Of a stretch of 64,000 bases of DNA, positions 22,846-32,271 are shown in pieces. A program made the position numbers and the translations under genes. Position 1 is the first letter of the stretch. Each line of letters opens with the position of its first letter. Location: contig JAGNKX010000014.1 of NCBI GenBank assembly GCA_017999915.1, forward strand, positions 1 to 64,000, given 5' to 3'. The notes beneath the pieces are model-generated. The model saw nothing but the letters and a program-made list of their open reading frames with translations. It was not told the DNA's origin and made no database searches. This stretch comes from Spirochaetota bacterium (GTDB lineage: Bacteria; Spirochaetota; UBA4802; UBA5550).

Positions 22846-24795
22846 ATGAAGACCACAATTACATCCATCATTGCGGCCATCCGCGCCAGGGGGGGCCTCA
22901 CCCTCAGGCTGAGCCTGGCCTTCGCCATGAGCGCGGGCCTCATCTTCGGAGCCGCCTTTATCTACAATTATTACATGACCACCGAGCTTGCCATCGATGA
23001 CGAGCGGGAAAAATCAAGGTTCCTGGCCCGCTCCATCGCCAACCGGTTCATGGACGAGACGGAGACCATCAGCGGCTTCATCCGCCACCGGGCGGCGCAG
23101 CTTGAGCAGGGCGCCGTGCCGGATATCGGCCGCTTCGTCAGGGAAAACATGGAGTTCAACAGGGCCATGTACGGCTCGGCCGCGGCCTTTGAGCCGGACT
23201 CTGTCATGGCCGGCCGGCGCTATTACGCGCCCTACTGGTTCCGCAACAACGGCGCCCTGGCGATGAAAATGCTGGGCGGACCATCGTACGATTATTTTTC
23301 CATGGACTGGTACCGTGTCCCCCGGGAGCTGCACAGGCCGGCCTGGAGCGAGCCCTATTACGATACCGGCGGCGGGGAGATTCCCATGGCCACCTATTCG
23401 GCGCCCATCCATCAGGGGAGCGGTGACAGCCGCCGCTTCAGGGGCGTTGTCACGGCCGACCTCTCGCTGCAGTGGCTCCGCGGCTATCTATCCACCGTGC
23501 GACTGTACCGGAGCGGCTACGCATTCATCATCTCGCGCGCGGGCCGCTTCATCTCCCACCCGGACGAGAAGCTTGTTCTTAAGGAGACCATCTTCTCGGT
23601 TGCGGAGCGGCGCCGCGACAATGAGCTGAAGTCCATCGGCACGGCCATGACCGGCGGCCGCTCGGGCTTCAGGGAGATCACGGATTTTCATTCGGGCCGC
23701 AATTCCTATGTGTACTTCACGCCCCTGCTGGATACGGGGTGGTCCCTGGGGATCATGATCCCGTCCGATGAGCTCTTCGAGGGGGAACGGACCCTCGCCA
23801 TGGCCCTCATCGCCATCGGAGTGGGAGGCTTCATCCTGATGACCCTGGTGATCGTCCTCATTGCGCGTACCATCGCCCGGCCTGTTCGCACCCTGGCACT
23901 GGCGACCGAGCGGATAGCCCGGGGAGACCTTGACGAGCCTCTGCCCGCAATTGCCACGGGCGACGAGATCGGACAGCTGGCGGTCTCCTTCGACGGCATG
24001 CGCCTTTCCCTCAAGGAATATATCGCCAACCTGGCGGCGGCCACGGCCACCAGGGAGCGCATCGAGTTCGAGCTGAAGCTTGCCCACCAGATCCAGACCG
24101 ATTTCCTCCCGCTCCCCATAGACCCGGCCCAGCGGAGCCGCTTCGACCTCTACGCAATCATGGAGCCGGCCCGGGAAGTGGGGGGCGACCTCTACGACCA
24201 TGTCCTGGGCGCCGACGGCCGCCTCACCATACTGGTGGGGGACGTGTCCGGCAAGGGGGTGCCGGCCGCCCTCTTCATGGCCGTGACCATCACCCTGTTC
24301 AGGAATGTCATTGCCGATTCGCCCTCTCCGGCGGAGGCGATAAGCAGGCTCAACAGGACCCTCTGCGACAACAACAAGTCGAGGCTCTTCGTCACTGCCT
24401 TCTGCGCGGTCTTCGACCCGGCCACGGGGGAGCTCCGGTACGCCAACGCGGGCCACAACCCGCCGGTCCTCGCCGGCGGGTCCTCGGGCCCGCGCTTCCT
24501 GGACATCCCGGAGTGCCCGGCCATGGGAATCCTGCCGGAGGCTGTTTACGGGGAGATGTCGATTACCCTTGGTCCCGGTGAGGCGCTCCTCGTCTATTCC
24601 GACGGCGTCACCGAGGCGATGACCACAGCGCGGGAGCAGTTCTCGGAGGAGAACCTCCTGGCTACGGCGTCGAGAGCTGATTTTTCAGACGCCGGAGCAG
24701 CCGTGCGCCTGGTCCTGGACGACGTGAGACGCTTCACCGCCGGGGCGCCACAATCCGACGACATCACCATCATGGCCCTGGTACGCCGGGGGTAG
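22846..24795 (+). CDS. Membrane PP2C-type serine phosphatase, RsbU/SpoIIE family, with periplasmic sensor and HAMP
   Basis: 649 residues. A transmembrane helix at ~20-44 is followed by a periplasmic sensor of the Cache type to ~320 (SEPYYDTGGGEIPMATYSAP; FTPLLDTGWSLGIMIP). A second helix (~321-345) and a HAMP domain (TIARPVRTLALATERIARGD) lead to a cytoplasmic PP2C/SpoIIE domain. The latter has metal-binding motifs REVGGDLYDH, VGDVSGKGVPAAL and PQSDDITIMAL. Such proteins dephosphorylate STAS anti-anti-sigma factors in response to an external signal. It follows the ABC transporter by 94 bp and may share a transcript. A STAS protein encoded at 4865 is a candidate substrate, but this is inference. 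Confidence 0.93.
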   Translation: MKTTITSIIAAIRARGGLTLRLSLAFAMSAGLIFGAAFIYNYYMTTELAIDDEREKSRFLARSIANRFMDETETISGFIRHRAAQLEQGAVPDIGRFVRENMEFNRAMYGSAAAFEPDSVMAGRRYYAPYWFRNNGALAMKMLGGPSYDYFSMDWYRVPRELHRPAWSEPYYDTGGGEIPMATYSAPIHQGSGDSRRFRGVVTADLSLQWLRGYLSTVRLYRSGYAFIISRAGRFISHPDEKLVLKETIFSVAERRRDNELKSIGTAMTGGRSGFREITDFHSGRNSYVYFTPLLDTGWSLGIMIPSDELFEGERTLAMALIAIGVGGFILMTLVIVLIARTIARPVRTLALATERIARGDLDEPLPAIATGDEIGQLAVSFDGMRLSLKEYIANLAAATATRERIEFELKLAHQIQTDFLPLPIDPAQRSRFDLYAIMEPAREVGGDLYDHVLGADGRLTILVGDVSGKGVPAALFMAVTITLFRNVIADSPSPAEAISRLNRTLCDNNKSRLFVTAFCAVFDPATGELRYANAGHNPPVLAGGSSGPRFLDIPECPAMGILPEAVYGEMSITLGPGEALLVYSDGVTEAMTTAREQFSEENLLATASRADFSDAGAAVRLVLDDVRRFTAGAPQSDDITIMALVRRG

Positions 24796-25035
24796 ATGGC
24801 AACATCCGGAAAAGGCGATGATGCGTGTCCACGCCTCCGATGATTAATGGCACCTTGCCAAAATTACAGCTGTACATTTGGTAATGCCGCATTTTCCACA
24901 CCTGTAGTTTTGGCGGGCTTTCCCCTGAAAAAATCCCTATATTTTTCCCCGGCAGCAGGATAAGTCGTTTTCCTGCCGGATTAAAGGCCCCTCCGGGAAC
25001 CGGAAATCCGAACATTATGAATCCGGGGAAATACC

Positions 25036-26889
25036 ATGAACCATGTAACGATGCCTGATAACCTTGTGGAGATGATAGAGGGGAGCATTGCCCGGCACAG
25101 CGGAAGGAACTGGGCCGGCACGAAGAACAAAAAGACAAACCGGTACGAATGGATCACCTACGGAGAAGGGGGGCGGCGCATTGACAATGTCCGGGCCGGG
25201 TTGGCCGCCCTGGGAATCGGCCGGGGCGATTCCGTAGGCATCATTGGGAACAACTCCGCTGAATGGGCCATAGCCTATTACTCGACCCTGGGCCTCGGCG
25301 CCTCCTTCGTGCCCATGTACGAGGCGGAGCTCCGGGAGACCTGGAAATATATCATCAACGACAGCGGCGTGAAAGCGCTCTTTGTCGCCAATGGAAAAAT
25401 CCATGACGCGATCATGGAATGGAAGCGGGAAACGCCGCGCCTCCAATCGATCATCATCATCGAAGGAGAAGGAAAGGATAGCCTGGCACGCCTTGAAGAG
25501 ACGGGGAAAGCGAAGCCGGTTAAATCGGTCCATCCCGATCCGGACGAGGTGGCCAGCCTCATTTACACCTCCGGCACCACGGGTGAGCCCAAGGGAGTGC
25601 TCCTCACCCACCGCAACATAATGAGCAATGTCCACGCTATTTCAAAGGCCTTCCCGATGATCGACGAGACAGACCGGTCCCTGTCGATCCTTCCCTGGGC
25701 CCATTCCTATGGGCAGACCATCGAGCTCAACTTTGGCTCCTCCCTGGGAGGCTCCACCGGGTTCGCGGAAAAGGCCTCCACCATAATCGATGATATCCTG
25801 TTGGTGCGGCCCACAATACTGGTGGCTGTGCCCAAGGTGTTCACGACCATATATACCGGGATACAGAGGAAGATAAATCAAAGAGCCTATCCAATACGGG
25901 CCCTCTTCGAAAGGGGACTCTCCGTGGCGCGGAGGAAGCGCCTCGGCGATAAGCGCCGGGGCTTTGTCGACAGGATGATGTTCAAGCTTGCCGATTCCCT
26001 TGTTTTCAAAAAGCTACGGCGCGGTTTCGGGGGGAACCTCAGGTTCTTCATCTCCTCCGGCGCATCATTGTCTTCCGACATTACCGGGTTCTTCTTCGAT
26101 ATAGGTTTGCCCGTGTACGAGGGGTGGGGCATGACGGAGCTCTCGCCGGCGGCGGCGATGAATTCCCCCCTCGGGTACAGGATAGGAAGCGTGGGCAGGG
26201 TCATCGACGGCGTCACGATCGGGATCGACAGGGCAACGACCGGACCGGAGAGCAGGGAAGGGGAGATCATCATCCACGGGCCCAATGTCATGAAGGGTTA
26301 CCACAACAAGGCTAAAGCCACGGCCGAGACCCTTACCGCCGACGGCGGCCTCAGGACCGGCGACATGGGCTACCTGGACGATGACGGCTTTGTGTATATT
26401 ACCGGCAGGATAAAGGAGCAGTTCAAGCTTGAGAACGGCAAGTTTGTCTCCCCGGTGAAGATCGAGGAGGAGATAAAGCTGAACCCTATCATCGACCAGG
26501 TCTTCGTGTACGGGCTGAACATGGCCCATAACGTGTGCCTTATCTATCCCAATACGGAGGAGCTTCTGAAGCTCGCCCGCGGCAACGGCTTCGCCGGAGG
26601 CGCCGACGATGCCATGAAAAGCGACATGGTCAGGGGCCTTATTGTTAAAACTATTGAAGAAGAGCTGGCTGATAAGGTCGGGTCCTACGAGATACCGAGG
26701 AACTGCCTGCTCCTCAGCGAAGGATTCACCCTGGAGAACTGCATGCTGACACAGTCCTTAAAATTGAAAAGAAACGAGATTATTAAGCGATACAAAGAAG
26801 AGATCGATTCGCTCTATACCAGACCGGCTTCATGCCGGGCCAACGAATGGCCGGATATTAAACTTGACTCCGTTCCGGTAAAGGTGTAA
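25036..26889 (+). CDS. fadD: Long-chain acyl-CoA synthetase (AMP-forming)
   Basis: 617 residues, the length of bacterial and eukaryotic-type long-chain acyl-CoA ligases. The ATP-binding motif IYTSGTTGEPKG is followed by the gate segment LPWAHSYGQTIEL, the adenylate motif YEGWGMTELSP and the hinge GDMGYLDDDGFVYITGRIKE. The last part has LENGKFVSPVKIEEEI. It activates fatty acids as CoA thioesters at the inner face of the membrane. A PlsC acyltransferase gene lies ~800 bp downstream. Start ATG 25036 is 15 nt after a GGGGAAA stretch. Confidence 0.92.
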   Translation: MNHVTMPDNLVEMIEGSIARHSGRNWAGTKNKKTNRYEWITYGEGGRRIDNVRAGLAALGIGRGDSVGIIGNNSAEWAIAYYSTLGLGASFVPMYEAELRETWKYIINDSGVKALFVANGKIHDAIMEWKRETPRLQSIIIIEGEGKDSLARLEETGKAKPVKSVHPDPDEVASLIYTSGTTGEPKGVLLTHRNIMSNVHAISKAFPMIDETDRSLSILPWAHSYGQTIELNFGSSLGGSTGFAEKASTIIDDILLVRPTILVAVPKVFTTIYTGIQRKINQRAYPIRALFERGLSVARRKRLGDKRRGFVDRMMFKLADSLVFKKLRRGFGGNLRFFISSGASLSSDITGFFFDIGLPVYEGWGMTELSPAAAMNSPLGYRIGSVGRVIDGVTIGIDRATTGPESREGEIIIHGPNVMKGYHNKAKATAETLTADGGLRTGDMGYLDDDGFVYITGRIKEQFKLENGKFVSPVKIEEEIKLNPIIDQVFVYGLNMAHNVCLIYPNTEELLKLARGNGFAGGADDAMKSDMVRGLIVKTIEEELADKVGSYEIPRNCLLLSEGFTLENCMLTQSLKLKRNEIIKRYKEEIDSLYTRPASCRANEWPDIKLDSVPVKV

Positions 26890-26927
26890 ATTGACCATAA
26901 TTCAGACCAATTTAAAGGGCGGCCACC

Positions 26928-27188
26928 ATGAAGGCGATACCGATAGCGGAAGCAAAGGCCAAATTAAGCCAGATTGTCGACCGGATAGAGAAGTACGAAG
27001 GCGAGATAATGATAACCAGGAACGGCCATGATGTGGCGGTTTTGATGAGCCCCGAGGAATATGAAGGCTTGAAAGAGACTCGGGCCATTAAAAACGACGC
27101 TGAATTTATTAAAGAAATAAAGGGTTCCCTGAAAAAATATAAAAAGGGCGCGTCCCTGTACAGCCTTGAGGACCTTTTCGGAAAATAG
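26928..27188 (+). CDS. Antitoxin of the Phd/YefM (RelB-like) family
   Basis: 86 residues. The N-terminal dimerisation and DNA-binding fold is typical: IPIAEAKAKLSQIVDRI, then EIMITRNGHDVAVLMSPEEYEGL. The charged C-terminus would wrap the toxin. Twelve bases separate it from a RelE-family toxin gene, the usual antitoxin-first order with likely autorepression by the pair. It starts 38 bp after the acyl-CoA synthetase stop and may partly be read from that transcript. Confidence 0.9.
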   Translation: MKAIPIAEAKAKLSQIVDRIEKYEGEIMITRNGHDVAVLMSPEEYEGLKETRAIKNDAEFIKEIKGSLKKYKKGASLYSLEDLFGK

Positions 27189-27200
27189 CCAAAGCCCGGT

Positions 27201-27482
27201 ATGAAGAGATTACGATTAACTGACGATATGAGGCGTTTTATATCGAAACTGCATCCTTATATAAAGAAAAAGATAAAAAACGGCCTTGCAGCTGTTCTGG
27301 AAGACCCGGCAATCGGAAAAAATCTCAAGGAAGACCTGGCCGGCCTTAAGAGTCTCCGCGTGGAGAAATTCCGGATAATTTACAAACCGGAAAAATCCGG
27401 TACCATCTCTGTGATCGCCATCGGCCCGCGCAGAACAATCTACGAAGAAACGCTGAAACTATTGAGGAAAAATCGGGTATAA
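27201..27482 (+). CDS. RelE/ParE-superfamily toxin
   Basis: 93 residues. The family pattern is evident: KKIKNGLAAVLEDPAIGKNL, LKSLRVEKFRIIYKPEK and a final VIAIGPRRTIYEETLKLL. RelE-type toxins cleave mRNA at the ribosome; ParE members inhibit gyrase. The sequence does not settle which, though the conserved RVEKFRIIY strand and the terminal arginines fit RelE. It forms a chromosomal toxin-antitoxin module with the gene 12 bp upstream. Confidence 0.88.
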   Translation: MKRLRLTDDMRRFISKLHPYIKKKIKNGLAAVLEDPAIGKNLKEDLAGLKSLRVEKFRIIYKPEKSGTISVIAIGPRRTIYEETLKLLRKNRV

Positions 27483-27683
27483 CCCCGGCCCGCATGTCAA
27501 AATGAATCCATGACTGCTCTTTTAGCAAGGTTTGATAAAACGGGGGCCTGGTTGTGATCAAGTCTTGCCGGCCGGAAAATATTTTCTTGCAAAAAAATCT
27601 CCCTGGTGCTTAGTGTGAACCTCATGCCGTGTCCCGGCATGGCCAATCCGGCCTATATTCGATGAATACAGGAGAAATCCCGT

Positions 27684-28430
27684 ATGTTTAACCGTATCAT
27701 ATCTATCGCGTTCCTGGCATTCGTGGCGATCACGTCCATACCTTTTTTCTTCGTCTCCCTCACTCTCAGGATAACTACCTATCTCTTTGACAGGCGTCTC
27801 AGGCTCCTCCATCTCTGGACTTGCTTCTGGGCGTCCCTCTACACCTGGATCATGCCCTCCTGGCGCATCAGGACCGAGGGGCGGGAGAAAGTGCGCAAAG
27901 GCGCCACGTACATGATCGTGTCGAACCACCAGTCGCAGCTGGACATCCTGGTGGCCTTCAGGCTCTTTTTCCATTACAAGTGGGTGTCGAAGATCGAGAT
28001 CTTCAAGGTGCCCCTCATCGGGTGGAACATGTCCCTGAACCAGTACGTGAAGCTGAAGCGGGGCGACAAGGAGAGCATCGAGCAGATGATGAGGGACTGT
28101 GAGGCGCGCCTGGCCGAGGGGAGCTCCGTGTTCTTCTTCCCCGAGGGTACCCGCTCGCCCGACGGTAAGATCAAGTCCTTCAAGATGGGGGCGTTCCAGC
28201 TGGCCCACAAGATGAAGCTGCCCATCCTCCCCATCGTGGTCAGCGGCACCAACAAGGCCCTGCCCAAGTACAGCATGAACTTTCACGGCAAGCAGAAAAT
28301 CATCATGAAGGTGTTCGACGAGATTCCCTATGACGCCTTCAAGGACAAGACCGTCGAGGAGACCGCGGCCATGGTGCGGGACTTCATGATCAAGAACCTG
28401 GCGGTCCTGGAGCGCTATACAGAGGGATAA
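27684..28430 (+). CDS. plsC: 1-acyl-sn-glycerol-3-phosphate acyltransferase
   Basis: 248 residues. An N-terminal hydrophobic anchor (IAFLAFVAITSIPFFFVSL) precedes the acyltransferase domain. The catalytic H-X4-D motif is in SNHQSQLD (~80-87), the substrate motif is FFPEGTRS near 152-158, and ILPIVVSGTNKALP is the late proline-containing block. It adds the second acyl chain to lysophosphatidate at the inner membrane. The DUF362 gene begins 5 bp after its stop, so the two are co-transcribed. The acyl-CoA synthetase upstream fits a lipid-synthesis or remodelling neighbourhood. Confidence 0.93.
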   Translation: MFNRIISIAFLAFVAITSIPFFFVSLTLRITTYLFDRRLRLLHLWTCFWASLYTWIMPSWRIRTEGREKVRKGATYMIVSNHQSQLDILVAFRLFFHYKWVSKIEIFKVPLIGWNMSLNQYVKLKRGDKESIEQMMRDCEARLAEGSSVFFFPEGTRSPDGKIKSFKMGAFQLAHKMKLPILPIVVSGTNKALPKYSMNFHGKQKIIMKVFDEIPYDAFKDKTVEETAAMVRDFMIKNLAVLERYTEG

Positions 28431-28435
28431 CCGTT

Positions 28436-29503
28436 ATGAAGGAAAAAGCATTTTTCATTCCATCGGCCGAAACCGCTGACGACAGGGCGATGTGCGCCTC
28501 CCTGGAGAAGCTCATCGCAGCGGAAAACCTTCTCGGCTTCATAGCCGAAAGGGACATGGTGGCGATCAAGACCCATTTCGGCGAGGGGAAAAAGACCGGC
28601 CATGTGCCGCCCCTCTACCTGAAGATGCTGGGCGCCCTCGCCAGGGAGAGGAAGGGGAGCCCTTTTCTCACCGAGACGCAGACCCTCTACAAGGGAAACC
28701 GCACCGACGCGGTGTCCCACCTGAACCACGCCCAGAACCAGGGCTACGGGTATAATCACACCGGGATGCCCATCATCATGGCTGACGGCCTGTACGGCGA
28801 CGAGGAGACGGAGGTGCCGGTCCCGGGCAAGCTTTACTCTTCAGTGAAGATCGCCTCCGCCGTTGTCAAGGCCCCCTCCCTGATAATGGTGTCCCATTTC
28901 ACGGGACACCTGGGAACCGGCTTCGGCTGCGCTCTCAAGAACATGGGCATGGGGTGTTCCAGCAGGAAGGGGAAGATGGTACAGCACTCCACGGCCAGGC
29001 CGCGCATCAAGGCCAAGGCCTGCACGAAATGCGGCCTCTGCGTTCACTGGTGCCCCGTTTCCGCCGTGGCCATGACGGAACAGTGCGCCGTCATCGACAG
29101 CGCCAAATGCATCGGCTGCGGCCAGTGCCTGGCGGTGTGCCGCTTCGACGCCGTGGCCTATAATTGGGGCGCCACTTACGAAGACCTCCAGAAGAAGGTG
29201 GTGGAGCACGCCTGGGGCGTGGCCCGGGGCAAGGAGAACAAGATCCTCTGCGTCAATGTCCTCACCCGCATATCCAAGGATTGCGACTGCATGACCGATT
29301 ATGAACCGATCGTGGCGGACATCGGCATCGTGGTGTCCCGCGACCCCGTCGCCGCCGACGCGGCGTCCCTCGACCTGGTTGAGCGGAAAGCGGGGAAAAA
29401 GCTTTCGGATATGGCCTATGACATACCGTACCGGTTCCAGATCGATTACGCCCGGGAGATCGGTTTCGGCAGCCCCGATTATGAGCTGATAACCGCGGGC
29501 TGA
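28436..29503 (+). CDS. DUF362 domain protein with two [4Fe-4S] clusters
   Basis: 355 residues. The N-terminal DUF362 part has VAIKTHFGEGKKTGHVPP and GTGFGCALKNMGMGC with downstream conserved SSRKGKM. Two ferredoxin motifs follow: CTKCGLCVHWCPVSAV (~196) and CIGCGQCLAVCRFDAV (~224), each the CxxCxxCxxxCP-like binding pattern. A closing block has VSRDPVAADAASLDL. These proteins are annotated as ferredoxin-like electron carriers of unknown partner, usual in anaerobes. The cluster motifs are complete. GAGGGAT precedes the ATG, and the gap to plsC is 5 bp. Confidence 0.9.
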   Translation: MKEKAFFIPSAETADDRAMCASLEKLIAAENLLGFIAERDMVAIKTHFGEGKKTGHVPPLYLKMLGALARERKGSPFLTETQTLYKGNRTDAVSHLNHAQNQGYGYNHTGMPIIMADGLYGDEETEVPVPGKLYSSVKIASAVVKAPSLIMVSHFTGHLGTGFGCALKNMGMGCSSRKGKMVQHSTARPRIKAKACTKCGLCVHWCPVSAVAMTEQCAVIDSAKCIGCGQCLAVCRFDAVAYNWGATYEDLQKKVVEHAWGVARGKENKILCVNVLTRISKDCDCMTDYEPIVADIGIVVSRDPVAADAASLDLVERKAGKKLSDMAYDIPYRFQIDYAREIGFGSPDYELITAG

Positions 29504-29597
29504 TAGGGAAACGAGGCGCGGCGGCGGCCTGGCCGATCTTCCGCGCATGGGTCCCCGGTGAGCAGTGTCCCGGCGCGTATGAACATCCATTAATTTC

Positions 29598-29626
29598 TTG
29601 ACATTATTGGGGCCATGGGAGATTTA
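29598..29626 (+). promoter_or_regulatory. Possible promoter of the TetR-tolC operon
   Basis: A perfect TTGACA at 29598-29603 with a weak -10 (GATTTA) 17 bp downstream. The -10 overlaps the first operator at 29624-29639, which fits autorepression by blocking polymerase. Confidence 0.45.
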
Positions 29627-29660
29627 ACCATACAGTTAAATATTTTAATCACATGGTTAA
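29624..29660 (+). promoter_or_regulatory. Tandem 16-bp palindromic operators, probable TetR-family binding sites
   Basis: Two copies of a palindromic site: TTAACCATACAGTTAA at 29624-29639 and TTAATCACATGGTTAA at 29645-29660. The shared form is TTAAYCAN-AYRGTTAA-like. They are spaced 21 bp centre to centre, two helical turns, which suits two dimers bound on one DNA face. They lie immediately upstream of the TetR gene at 29686. ATG 29653 falls within the second site. Confidence 0.72.
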
Positions 29661-29685
29661 ACCCTGGGACATAGGCCCGCTTGAT

Positions 29686-30456
29686 ATGACGAAAAAAAAG
29701 GAAACGATCCAGCCGAAGCAGAGGATTCTTCGGGCAGCCAAAAAGGAGTTCTCGGAGCAGGGATTCAGCGGCGCCCGCATGTCCGGCATAGCAAGGCGGG
29801 CCTCGGTGAACAAGGCCCTTATCCACTACTATTTCACGGACAAGGAGACCCTGTACATGGAGGTGCTGAGACAGATATTCAGGGGCGACGACTCCCCGGG
29901 ATCCATCCCTGAATACCTTGGCAAATGGGACCTGACCGCATCCCAAAAACTCTATCTTATCATTTATTTTATCGTGAACATCTACCTGAGGGCGATGGAC
30001 CCCGAGGCGATGCGCATCATCTTCTGGGAGCTCGCGGAAGGGAAGCGCTACCTCGAGTCACTGATCATGGAGTACGACATACCCCGCAAGAAGGTTCTCA
30101 CTGCCGTGATGGAAGAAGGCTTTGCCACGGGCGAGTTCGAATCGGACTACCCGACCCTGGCGGCCATGAACATAACGACATTTATTTCTTTTTACGTGAT
30201 AAACAGGGAGTTTTACAAGGGGAAGCCTTTATTCAAGGAGATGTACGGGGACATCGACGAAAAGGACGTGTTCGGCTACGTACTCGAGTACGTGTTCAAG
30301 TCCCTTACGCCGCGGGGAAAGCACTACAAGGTCCCGGACCTGCCCGAGGAGCTGAAAGTCATTCTGGAAGACCTGCTCAAATACCTTATTGAAAAAAAGA
30401 ATGAACGGATCAACGAGGAAGTCTTCCGTCGCATAGAATCTTATCTTAAGAAATGA
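29686..30456 (+). CDS. TetR/AcrR-family transcriptional regulator
   Basis: 256 residues from ATG 29686. The N-terminal helix-turn-helix (RILRAAKKEFSEQGFSGARM then IARRASVNKALIHYYFTDKETLY) is unmistakable. The C-terminal ligand-binding domain is helical and longer than usual. ATG 29653 is in frame but lies within the palindromic operator, so 29686 is preferred; neither has a clear ribosome binding site. The tandem operators suggest autoregulation. The tolC-like gene starts 28 bp downstream and is the likely main target, so the ligand may be an envelope stressor or exported compound. This is inference from gene order. Confidence 0.9.
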   Translation: MTKKKETIQPKQRILRAAKKEFSEQGFSGARMSGIARRASVNKALIHYYFTDKETLYMEVLRQIFRGDDSPGSIPEYLGKWDLTASQKLYLIIYFIVNIYLRAMDPEAMRIIFWELAEGKRYLESLIMEYDIPRKKVLTAVMEEGFATGEFESDYPTLAAMNITTFISFYVINREFYKGKPLFKEMYGDIDEKDVFGYVLEYVFKSLTPRGKHYKVPDLPEELKVILEDLLKYLIEKKNERINEEVFRRIESYLKK

Positions 30457-30484
30457 GCGCATGAAACCGTTTCAGGAGAAGAAG

Positions 30485-32140
30485 ATGAAAAGAGTAGTGA
30501 AACATACGGCGATCATCTGCATGGTGGCTGGCCTGGCCTTTACGGCCGGGGCCCAGGAAGTGAAGGTCAATAAGGATGGCGCCGCTACAAAAGATGAAAT
30601 TCCCGGCGTTGTCATCGACGCCAAGGCCCGGGCGGCCCGGGAGGCGCGGCCGATCAAGGTGGAAATGGCGGAGGAGCCGGCCCTGGTGCTGGGCGCCATG
30701 AAGATAACCCTGAGCCAGGCCATCGTATGGGCCGTGAAGCAGAACTATGACGTGCTGGCCGTGAGCTACGAGGTGGCAATGCTCGATACGCAGTATAACC
30801 AGTTCATGAAGAGGTTCGCGACCTACCTGTCCGCCGAGGGCGGGGTCGCCTATTCGAGGAACGTCCCTTCCCAGAAGACCTTTGCCGGTACTGACGTGAC
30901 CCAGGCCAAGGTGAACGCCACCGTTGCGCATAAGTTCATGTCCGGGACCACGGTGGCCGGCGGCGTGGAATACGAGTATGACGCGATGAACCGCTCCAGT
31001 AGCCTTACCAGCTCCCTTTTTTCCAGCATGTACGGTCCGTCGCACCCGCACAAGCCGGGCATATTCATCTCGGTCCAGCAGGAGCTCCTGAAGAACGCCT
31101 TCGGCATCAACGACCGGATGACCCGGGACATCCTCAAGAACGAATCGAAGAAGCAGAAGGACCGGATCGTCTTCCAGCTCTCCCTTATCATCGTGCAGGT
31201 CATCGGCGAGTATTGGACCACGGTGATGAACAAGGTCTCCCTGGAGAACGCCGAGATGCTGGTCCGGGAGACGAAGAAGGTCCGGGACATGACGGCACGC
31301 AACGCCGCCTACGGCCTTGCCGACGACTATACCCTGGGCATGTACAACTCGATGCTCGCCGGGGCGGAGGCGAAGCTGGCCATGGCGCGGCAGAGATACC
31401 GGGAATCCCTGCGGGCCTTCCTCTCCACCATCAACATGGACGAGAACATTGACGTGACCGGAACCGCGGTCTTCACGAATAAGTACCCGGCCATCAATAT
31501 CGAAGAGGCCCTGAAGACGGCATACCAGAAGCGGGCCGATTACATTAACGCGGTACGGGACCTGGAAAGCGCCAAGGCAGGGCTCAGGATCGCGGAGAAC
31601 AATTCCCTGCCGTCGCTGGTCGCTTCCATCAACGGAAGGCTCACGTCGGAGAACAACAGCTTTTCCGACGCCTTCACGAAGGACCTCGGCCAGTTCAAGT
31701 ATCCCCAGGTGCAGGGAAAGCTCATGCTGACCCATCCCCTGGGCGACAATGACCTCTACATCCAGGAGCGTAACGCGCGCTTCAGGATCAAGCAGGCCCA
31801 GATCCAGCTGGACAAGTATAAGCGCACCGTCAAGGACGACATCCTGAACGCGGCCGACAATATAGAAACCAGCTACCGGCTCTACCAGAAGGCGTCGGAG
31901 GCGCGCAAGCAGTCCGAGATATTCTACCGCGGCATGCTCCGCGACCTCGGCCTCGGCCGGCTTAATTCCGCCGTGGTGAAAAACGCCGTGGACGCCCTGA
32001 TTCAAAGCCGCGAAGGGGAGCTGCAGGCCCTGGTGGGATACAATATCTCGCTCCTGATGTTCGATGTGTCCCGGAACATCCTGTTTGAAAAATACGGCAT
32101 CGACGTCGAGCAGTATATTCCCAAGGACATAAAGAAGTAA
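30485..32140 (+). CDS. TolC-family outer-membrane efflux protein
   Basis: 551 residues from ATG 30485, which has AGGAG 6 nt upstream. A signal peptide (VVKHTAIICMVAGLAFTAGA) is followed by a ~60-residue linker and two halves of long alpha helices, as in TolC/OEP proteins. Recognisable parts are LSQAIVWAVKQNYDVLAVSYE, then YGLADDYTLGMYNSMLAGAEAKL and VKDDILNAADNIETSYRLYQKA. It would form the trimeric outer-membrane duct of a tripartite pump. Neither a membrane fusion protein nor an inner-membrane pump is adjacent, so partners are elsewhere. Control by the upstream TetR regulator is likely. Confidence 0.88.
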   Translation: MKRVVKHTAIICMVAGLAFTAGAQEVKVNKDGAATKDEIPGVVIDAKARAAREARPIKVEMAEEPALVLGAMKITLSQAIVWAVKQNYDVLAVSYEVAMLDTQYNQFMKRFATYLSAEGGVAYSRNVPSQKTFAGTDVTQAKVNATVAHKFMSGTTVAGGVEYEYDAMNRSSSLTSSLFSSMYGPSHPHKPGIFISVQQELLKNAFGINDRMTRDILKNESKKQKDRIVFQLSLIIVQVIGEYWTTVMNKVSLENAEMLVRETKKVRDMTARNAAYGLADDYTLGMYNSMLAGAEAKLAMARQRYRESLRAFLSTINMDENIDVTGTAVFTNKYPAINIEEALKTAYQKRADYINAVRDLESAKAGLRIAENNSLPSLVASINGRLTSENNSFSDAFTKDLGQFKYPQVQGKLMLTHPLGDNDLYIQERNARFRIKQAQIQLDKYKRTVKDDILNAADNIETSYRLYQKASEARKQSEIFYRGMLRDLGLGRLNSAVVKNAVDALIQSREGELQALVGYNISLLMFDVSRNILFEKYGIDVEQYIPKDIKK

Positions 32141-32149
32141 GCTTTCCCC

Positions 32150-32173
32150 GCTGTCCCGGCGCGCCGGGACAGC
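32150..32173. terminator. 24-bp perfect palindrome after tolC, terminator-like hairpin
   Basis: A perfect palindrome: the arms GCTGTCCCGGCG and its complement meet without spacer, 9 bp after the tolC stop. A GCGCCGTCCCCGGCGC hairpin follows at about 32171-32187. No U-tract is present, so it may act as a 3' stabilising hairpin or rho-assisted end. Confidence 0.55.
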
Positions 32174-32203
32174 GCCGTCCCCGGCGCGATCAATAAAAAT
32201 AAT

Positions 32204-32233
32204 TTGACGTGAACGCTCCGGTGGTGATAGTAT
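32204..32233 (+). promoter_or_regulatory. Possible promoter of the small membrane ORF
   Basis: TTGACG and TAGTAT with an 18-bp spacer, about 40 bp before the start of the small ORF at 32272. Confidence 0.4.
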
Positions 32234-32271
32234 TGCCCCCGTAGCATTCAATCCGGCGATGAGATGTCACG

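Noticed and set aside
30446-32251. 601-codon minus-strand frame
   Set aside because: Antisense shadow of tolC, with His/Gly/Asp/Val-rich composition typical of GC-rich reverse frames and no motifs.
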